Assembly (NCBI RefSeq): GCF_024519455.1
Contig: NZ_JALJRY010000049.1
Span: 1 to 49,722, forward strand
From: Streptomyces sp. STR69
GTDB lineage: Bacteria; Actinomycetota; Actinomycetes; Streptomycetales; Streptomycetaceae
Direction of reading: 5' to 3'
DNA length: 49,722 bases
Of the stretch, positions 49,424-49,722 are shown one piece after another. The position numbers were made by a program, and so were the translations under genes. The notes beneath the pieces are model-generated. The model was not told the origin of the DNA. It did not search any database and was given only the letters and a program-made list of their open reading frames with translations. Each line of letters starts with the position of its first letter. The first letter of the stretch is position 1.

Positions 49424-49722
49424 TTGCCTAGAACTGGATCTGGTCCGGTCGGCAACAGCGAGTGTCTGTCTGCTTCTGGGAACTTCGATTCCAAAGAAGC
49501 CACACTCCCGATGAATCGGAAAAGAGCGGCCGGTAAGTACGGCCCGGAACTTCTGATAAAGTCGGAGTCGCCGGAAAGGGAAACGCGGAAGCGGGAACCT
49601 GGAAAGCACCGAGGAAATCGGGACCGGAAACGGTCTGATAGAGTCGGAAACGCAAGACCGAAGGGAAAAGCCCGGAGGAAAGCCCGAGAGGGTGAGTACA
49701 AAGGAAGCGTCCGTTCCTTGAG
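49424..49722 (+). other. Leader of a ribosomal RNA operon, cut by the window end
   Basis: This A/G-rich stretch ends in GAAGCGTCCGTTCCTTGAG, which I recognise as the conserved sequence just upstream of Streptomyces 16S rRNA genes. It contains two copies of TCTGATARAGTCGGA (49553-49567 and 49635-49649). Each includes a -10-like GATAAA/GATAGA (49555-49560, 49637-49642), so further rrn promoters probably start here. The 16S gene itself begins after the window. The leader is expected to carry antitermination and RNase III processing sequences. Confidence 0.85.

Noticed and set aside
49321..49701. Minus-strand reading frames across the rRNA leader
   Set aside because: The region carries a consensus rrn promoter and the conserved 16S upstream leader; the frames are short, Phe/Arg-rich noise.

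Overview
The window is about 50 kb of very GC-rich DNA with frequent GTG/TTG starts, ATGA/GTGA gene overlaps and leaderless-looking starts. It carries WhiB, LCP paralogs, coenzyme F420 genes, a SpoIIM-like protein and the characteristic intergenic palindromes of Streptomyces, so it is almost certainly a Streptomyces chromosome core region. Gene content and order match, from memory, the S. coelicolor block around whiB (SCO3034) and the Sco3058 dipeptidase. They also match the conserved actinobacterial block of M. tuberculosis around whiB2, fbiA/fbiB and sahH. I see no prophage, integrated plasmid, CRISPR array, intact transposase or defence island.

Layout. 1-4.5 kb: POT peptide transporter, a divergent OmpR-type two-component system and a GtrA-like flippase. 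4.7-8.8 kb: purK-purE, an M19 dipeptidase, and a second M19 paralog that has lost every metal ligand. 8.8-10.2 kb: two tandem VOC proteins divergent from a CGNR zinc-finger regulator. 10.4-13.1 kb: UDP-glucose dehydrogenase and an acyl-CoA dehydrogenase. 13.1-23.7 kb: five LCP (LytR-CpsA-Psr) cell-wall polymer ligases, a thioesterase, a family 2 glycosyltransferase, a small membrane protein and a TIGR03089 protein. 23.8-26.4 kb: a secreted PGRP/amidase and a GDP-mannose pyrophosphorylase-like protein. 26.4-30.7 kb: AlkA-type glycosylase, fbiB-cofD for F420, and a cysteine dioxygenase preceded by an unannotated polycysteine leader peptide. 31-37.9 kb: whiB, a 1247-residue glycosyltransferase/membrane fusion, a secreted DUF5719 protein, a degenerate metallopeptidase and a DUF3499 protein. 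38-42.3 kb: manB, a Trm112-like protein, an SIS protein and manA. 42.4-49.3 kb: CDF transporter, an unusual S26 signal peptidase, sahH, a hypothetical protein, RDD and SpoIIM-like proteins. The last ~340 bases are the promoter and leader of a ribosomal RNA operon whose 16S gene starts just beyond the window.

How the genes fit together. manA, manB and the ManC-like gene together cover fructose-6-P to GDP-mannose. With Ugd, the glycosyltransferases, GtrA, the five LCP ligases and the amidase, they make this a cell-envelope glycopolymer region, with whiB (sporulation septation) in the middle. PurK/PurE, SahH and F420 synthesis are housekeeping neighbours.

The most interesting unexplained signals are: (i) the leaderless polycysteine upstream ORF in front of the cysteine dioxygenase; (ii) the fully metal-ligand-less M19 pseudoenzyme next to its active paralog; (iii) an S26 signal peptidase with Gln at the general-base Lys position; and (iv) clustered short repeats in regulatory positions (GGTAAC x4; GTCGTAC x3 at an exact 22-bp period).
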